A stretch of 64,000 bases of DNA from Brevundimonas sp. Root608 (GTDB taxonomy: Bacteria; Pseudomonadota; Alphaproteobacteria; Caulobacterales; Caulobacteraceae), in contig NZ_LMGT01000007.1 of assembly GCF_001427825.1 (NCBI RefSeq), positions 106,930 to 170,929 on the forward strand. The letters are read 5' to 3'. Below are positions 61,379-64,000 of the stretch, in pieces. The first letter of the stretch is position 1. Every line of letters begins with the position of its first letter. The notes below the pieces were generated by a model. That model saw only the letters and a program-made list of their open reading frames with translations, was not told the DNA's origin and did not search any database. The translations under genes and the position numbers were made by a program.

Positions 61379-61786
61379 ATGCATGACGCCCGCGCCTACG
61401 AAGCCGAAACCGAGGGGATCGTGGTCCGCGTGCGGCCCAGCTATCTGGCCGGCCAGTCCGATCCCGAGGGCGGGCGCTGGGTCTGGGCCTATCAGGTCGA
61501 GATCGTGAACCTGAGCGGCGTGCCGGTGCAGCTGATGGCGCGGCGCTGGGAGATCACCGACGCCCTCGGCCATGTCGAGGAGGTGCGCGGCGCCGGCGTG
61601 GTCGGCGAACAGCCGACGATTCTGCCGGGCGACAGCTATACCTACGCCTCGGGCTGCCCGCTGGGCACGGCCTCGGGCTCGATGGCCGGCGGCTACTATA
61701 TGACCGACCCGTCCGGGCGCTCGTTCGAGGTCGCCATTCCGGCCTTCAGCCTCGACGTGCCGGGCGACCGCCGGGTGCTGAACTGA
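61379..61786 (+). CDS. apaG: ApaG family protein
   Basis: A 135-residue Ig-like single-domain protein. The core [31 protein letters not shown] is the ApaG signature (in part), and GSMAGGYYM is also conserved. ApaG is associated with cobalt/magnesium resistance and diadenosine tetraphosphate metabolism, but its biochemistry is unclear. The ATG at 61379 was chosen over TTG at 61361; no clear ribosome site precedes either. Confidence 0.93.
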   Translation: MHDARAYEAETEGIVVRVRPSYLAGQSDPEGGRWVWAYQVEIVNLSGVPVQLMARRWEITDALGHVEEVRGAGVVGEQPTILPGDSYTYASGCPLGTASGSMAGGYYMTDPSGRSFEVAIPAFSLDVPGDRRVLN

Positions 61787-62092
61787 GCCAGACTCGCCGT
61801 TATGGTCGTCATCCTCGGGCTTGACCCGAGGATCAGCTGTTGGACCGCTCGGTGGTTGAAGGCCGGCTCCGGGACCGTGGCGTCCCTTCCCGAACCGCGC
61901 GTGCGGCAACCTCTGATCCTCGGGTCAAGCCCGAGGATGACGGTGAGGGGCGGGCGGTGAGGGGGTGAGGGGCTGCGTCAACCCGGAAAAGCGCAGCCCC
62001 GCCCCTGCACTCAAGGCCGCATGCGGGTGCGGCCTTGAGGCGGAGGGCGGCTCTCTAGGAGCCTATGATGACAGCCGTGTGGCTGAATGGGG
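61787..62092. other. 306-bp intergenic region apaG/gcrA: repeat plus two hairpins
   Basis: Convergent gap with no gene that I can support. Besides the REP pair it contains GGGGCTGCG (61969-61977) pairing with CGCAGCCCC (61992-62000), and the perfect 12-bp stem CTCAAGGCCGCA (62010-62021) with TGCGGCCTTGAG (62028-62039). The hairpins lack T-runs; they may still act as bidirectional terminators or mRNA 3' protectors. Confidence 0.6.
61807..61942. repeat. Perfect 30-bp inverted repeat pair of an alphaproteobacterial REP type
   Basis: The 30 bases at 61807-61836 and 61913-61942 are exact inverted copies separated by 76 bases. Each arm itself folds (ATCCTCGGG-CTTGA-CCCGAGGAT). Such CCTCGGG palindromes recur in alphaproteobacterial genomes as REP/RPE-like elements. 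Confidence 0.85.
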
Positions 62093-62602
62093 TCAGATGT
62101 AGCGCCGCAGGCTGCGGGCCAGATCCGTCGCGCCGCGCTTGACCTGCGGCTGGTAGGCGACGCGGGCGTGCTCGACGCAATAGACGCCTTCCGAAGAGCG
62201 GCGGCCGCAGAAGCTGAACTCGTCCGAGGACGGGTCGCCGATCGGCCATTTGCACATATGGGCGCCCAGGGTCATGACCGTGGCGGTGCCGGGCAGGTCG
62301 GGCATGGGGGCTGGAACCGACTGGGCGGTGACCACGGCGCGCGGCTGGACCGCCTCGATGCGGCGCGGGGCCGACGGGGCCTGGGTCGGCTGGGCAGGGC
62401 GCGGACGCGACGGGCGGAAGGTGGCGCGCGCCGGCTGCGACGGGGCGGCCCGGCCCGACAGGCCGAGGCGGTGCACCTTGCCGATGACGGCGTTGCGGGT
62501 GACGCCGCCGCCCAGCTGTTTGGCGATCTGGCTGGCCGACTGGCCTTCCAGCCAGAGCTTCTTCAGCGCGCCGACGCGGTCTTCTGTCCAGCCTGCGGTC
62601 AT
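62093..62602 (-). CDS. gcrA: Cell cycle regulator GcrA
   Basis: A 169-residue DNA-binding coactivator of sigma-70 that senses GANTC methylation in Caulobacterales. The helix-turn-helix part (1-45) is GWTEDRVGALKKLWLEGQSASQIAKQLGG (in part), followed by VTRNAVIGKVHRLGL. A Pro/Ala-rich linker leads to the sigma-interacting C-terminal domain with CKWPIGDP, FCGRR and YCVEHARVAYQP. The ATG at 62602 starts the conserved MTAGWTEDRV. Two GANTC sites lie upstream. Confidence 0.97.
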   Translation of the reverse strand: MTAGWTEDRVGALKKLWLEGQSASQIAKQLGGGVTRNAVIGKVHRLGLSGRAAPSQPARATFRPSRPRPAQPTQAPSAPRRIEAVQPRAVVTAQSVPAPMPDLPGTATVMTLGAHMCKWPIGDPSSDEFSFCGRRSSEGVYCVEHARVAYQPQVKRGATDLARSLRRYI

Positions 62603-62754
62603 AGCCAACCCTCCGGGTCTCGGATTCAATATATGGGGTCCAGACGTCCCTCCCGGGGCCTCGACCTACCACTAATCGTAAACGAGCCCTTACCGGACGC
62701 AAGATGTGCGAATCAGTCCGTCCACAGGAACCAGATGTAGGGATGGTTAACGAG
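62603..62754 (-). promoter_or_regulatory. gcrA upstream region with two GANTC (CcrM) sites
   Basis: GATTC at 62623-62627 and GAATC at 62710-62714 are CcrM methylation targets 21 and 108 bases from the gcrA start. In Caulobacter gcrA transcription depends on the cell-cycle circuit (DnaA, CtrA, methylation), so these sites are plausible regulatory elements. No clear CtrA full site was seen. Confidence 0.5.
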
Positions 62755-62758
62755 AGGG

Positions 62759-62866
62759 GGCGGTAGGGACTAGGCAGTAGGCATTAGCCGAAGAGGCGCC
62801 GAGGGCTCGGGGGCTCGTGATGCGCCCGTCCGACTGCCTGCTGCCTACTGCCTAATCCCTACTGCC
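62759..62866. repeat. Imperfect palindromic repeat with 29-bp arms (GTAGGGAYTAGGCAGTAGGC type)
   Basis: The arms 62759-62787 and 62838-62866 match as inverted copies at 25 of 29 positions, with a 50-base GC-rich spacer. It fills most of the divergent gap between gcrA and the ABC permease. The CTAATCCCT core links it to the element at 60189-60248. Confidence 0.75.
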
Positions 62867-62905
62867 TCTCTTGCATCCCTCTCCGCCACCCCGCATCTGG
62901 CTCCC

Positions 62906-63718
62906 ATGACCGACCTGACCACGACCCCCCGGCCGCGCAGCTATCCCGGCGTCAACTGGATCGGCGTCCAGACCCTGTACCTGAGGGAGGTGCGCCGCTT
63001 CTGGAAGGTCGGGGCCCAGACCGTGGCCGGGCCGGTGGTCACCACCCTGCTCTACATGCTGGTCTTCGTGGTCGCCCTGCAGGGCACGCGGCCGCCGCTG
63101 CACGGCACGCCCTTCGCCGAGTTCGTCGCTCCGGGCCTGATCATGATGGCCATGCTCAACAACGCCTTCGCCAACGCCTCCTCCAGCCTGATCCAGGCCA
63201 AGGTGATGAACACCGCGACCGACTTCCTGACCCCGCCGCTCAGCCCGCTGGAGCTGACCATCGGCTTTTCGCTCGGCGCCGCGACGCGCGGCCTGGTGGT
63301 CGGGATCGTGACGGCGATCTGCGTCATGCCCTTCGCCCGGCTGGAAGTCGCGAACCTCGGCCTGATCCTGTGGTTCGGCCTGCTGGCCTGCCTGATCATG
63401 GGCATGCTGGGCGTCTTCGCCGGCCTCTGGGCGCAGAAATTCGACCAACTCGCCGCGGTGCAGAATTTCGTCATCATGCCGATGACCTTCCTCAGCGGCA
63501 CCTTCTACCTGGTCGAGAACCTGCCCGAGCCGTTCGCGACCATCAGCCATTTCAACCCCTTCTTCTACCTGATCGACGGCTTCCGGGCCGGCTTCATCGG
63601 GGTCGGGAACGCCGAGGGGAATCTGCTGATCGGCGCGGTCATGAGCGGGCTCCTGACCCTGGTCATGGCCTGGGCCTGCTGGGCCGTGTTCAAGTCCGGC
63701 TGGCGGCTGAAGAGCTGA
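62906..63718 (+). CDS. ABC-2 type transporter permease
   Basis: A 270-residue inner-membrane permease with six predicted helices. PGVNWIGVQTLYLREVRRFWKVG precedes helix 1, and the late PMTFLSGTFYLVENLPE, ISHFNPFFYLIDGFRAGFIG segment is the ABC-2 signature. Members export polysaccharides, drugs or lipids with a separate ATPase. No ATPase gene is in view; it may lie just outside the window or elsewhere. The start ATG at 62906 has only a weak ribosome site. Confidence 0.88.
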   Translation: MTDLTTTPRPRSYPGVNWIGVQTLYLREVRRFWKVGAQTVAGPVVTTLLYMLVFVVALQGTRPPLHGTPFAEFVAPGLIMMAMLNNAFANASSSLIQAKVMNTATDFLTPPLSPLELTIGFSLGAATRGLVVGIVTAICVMPFARLEVANLGLILWFGLLACLIMGMLGVFAGLWAQKFDQLAAVQNFVIMPMTFLSGTFYLVENLPEPFATISHFNPFFYLIDGFRAGFIGVGNAEGNLLIGAVMSGLLTLVMAWACWAVFKSGWRLKS

Positions 63719-63743
63719 CGGTCCTCCTCCCTCCCGTCCCCGT

Positions 63744-63775
63744 CCGTGCATCCCCGCGGAGGCGGGGATGCACGG
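63744..63775. repeat. REP-like hairpin (GCATCCCCGC type)
   Basis: CCGTGCATCCCCGC (63744-63757) and GCGGGGATGCACGG (63762-63775) are exact inverted copies around GGAG, a 14-bp stem. This CATCCCCGC..GCGGGGATG form is common between genes in alphaproteobacteria; it lies 25 bases after the permease stop. The remaining sequence to 64000 shows no gene that I can support. Confidence 0.8.
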
Positions 63776-64000
63776 TGATGGGGAGCGGGAAGGCGTGACG
63801 CTGCTGGTCGACATATAGTCGGGTTGGCGGGAAAATATCCCGCCCGATCAACCGCTTCCGCTTTTCCCAAACTGTATTGTCAGCACCCCCTCGCGGCGGC
63901 CGCATAATATCTGCATCCCGTCGCGGGGGAGGGCGTCTGGCGCCAGGGCCATCAACGTGCGGCGGGGTGCGAACGAGCGGGAAACGTCGTCCCGGAATCG

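Noticed and set aside
61807..61942. CRISPR-like repeat spacing
   Set aside because: Only two copies, in inverted rather than direct orientation; it is a palindromic intergenic element.

Overview
The window is GC-rich chromosomal DNA from an alphaproteobacterium, most likely Caulobacteraceae and Brevundimonas-like. This rests on gene content: GcrA, a PhyR-NepR-EcfG general stress locus, SapC, a deaminase of the long alphaproteobacterial Dcd type, PtsP and GANTC (CcrM) sites. The genus is an inference. About 70 protein genes, one tRNA and one strong candidate small RNA are packed tightly. I see no insertion sequence, prophage, integron or CRISPR array.

Positions 1-28400 are mainly core metabolism and housekeeping: a DUF484 remnant with xerC, a retropepsin-like protease, lpd, a PAS histidine kinase, tRNA-Gly(GCC), lipid and quinone oxidoreductases, an isoaspartyl peptidase, a TauE-type exporter, rodZ-ispG, the lysC-DUF3147-ptsP operon, ubiG, a chain of overlapping genes (DUF1178, nitrilase, glutaredoxin), comF back to back with a methyltransferase, a lone Flp pilin, and the operon PPIase-argJ-mutT. 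secA follows at 28415. Positions 31400-41250 hold a class V aminotransferase, mmsA, a hydrolase, and a zinc module in which zur and a ZnuD-like TonB receptor diverge around a palindromic Zur-type box; then sapC, a MaoC-like protein and a CurA-type reductase.

Positions 41320-45760 are the general stress response hub: phyR on the minus strand, nepR-ecfG-phyK on the plus strand. I found five sites matching the EcfG consensus GGAAC-N16/17-CGTT. They precede phyR, nepR-ecfG, a small single-pass membrane protein, an entericidin-like lipoprotein, and a minus-strand gene-free unit that ends in an intrinsic terminator. The last has the features of a GsrN-type stress sRNA (about 115 nt, seven consecutive C, strong hairpin, terminator).

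Positions 47640-53600 carry a complete counterpart of the poorly understood E. coli yjfI-J-K-L-M-C set (DUF2170, PspA, DUF2491, DUF350, DUF1190, glutathionylspermidine-synthase-like ATP-grasp), split into two divergent units with an aldehyde dehydrogenase after yjfC. The DUF2170 protein carries an extra basic N-terminal segment, and a palindromic/direct-repeat site overlaps its start. This is the best candidate for an undescribed membrane-stress or peptide-modification system.

Positions 53600-64000 return to mixed metabolism and transport (MFS pumps, M20 amidohydrolase, dapE, cupin, dcd, apaG, gcrA, ABC-2 permease). Four palindromic intergenic repeat elements are clustered between 60180 and 63780.
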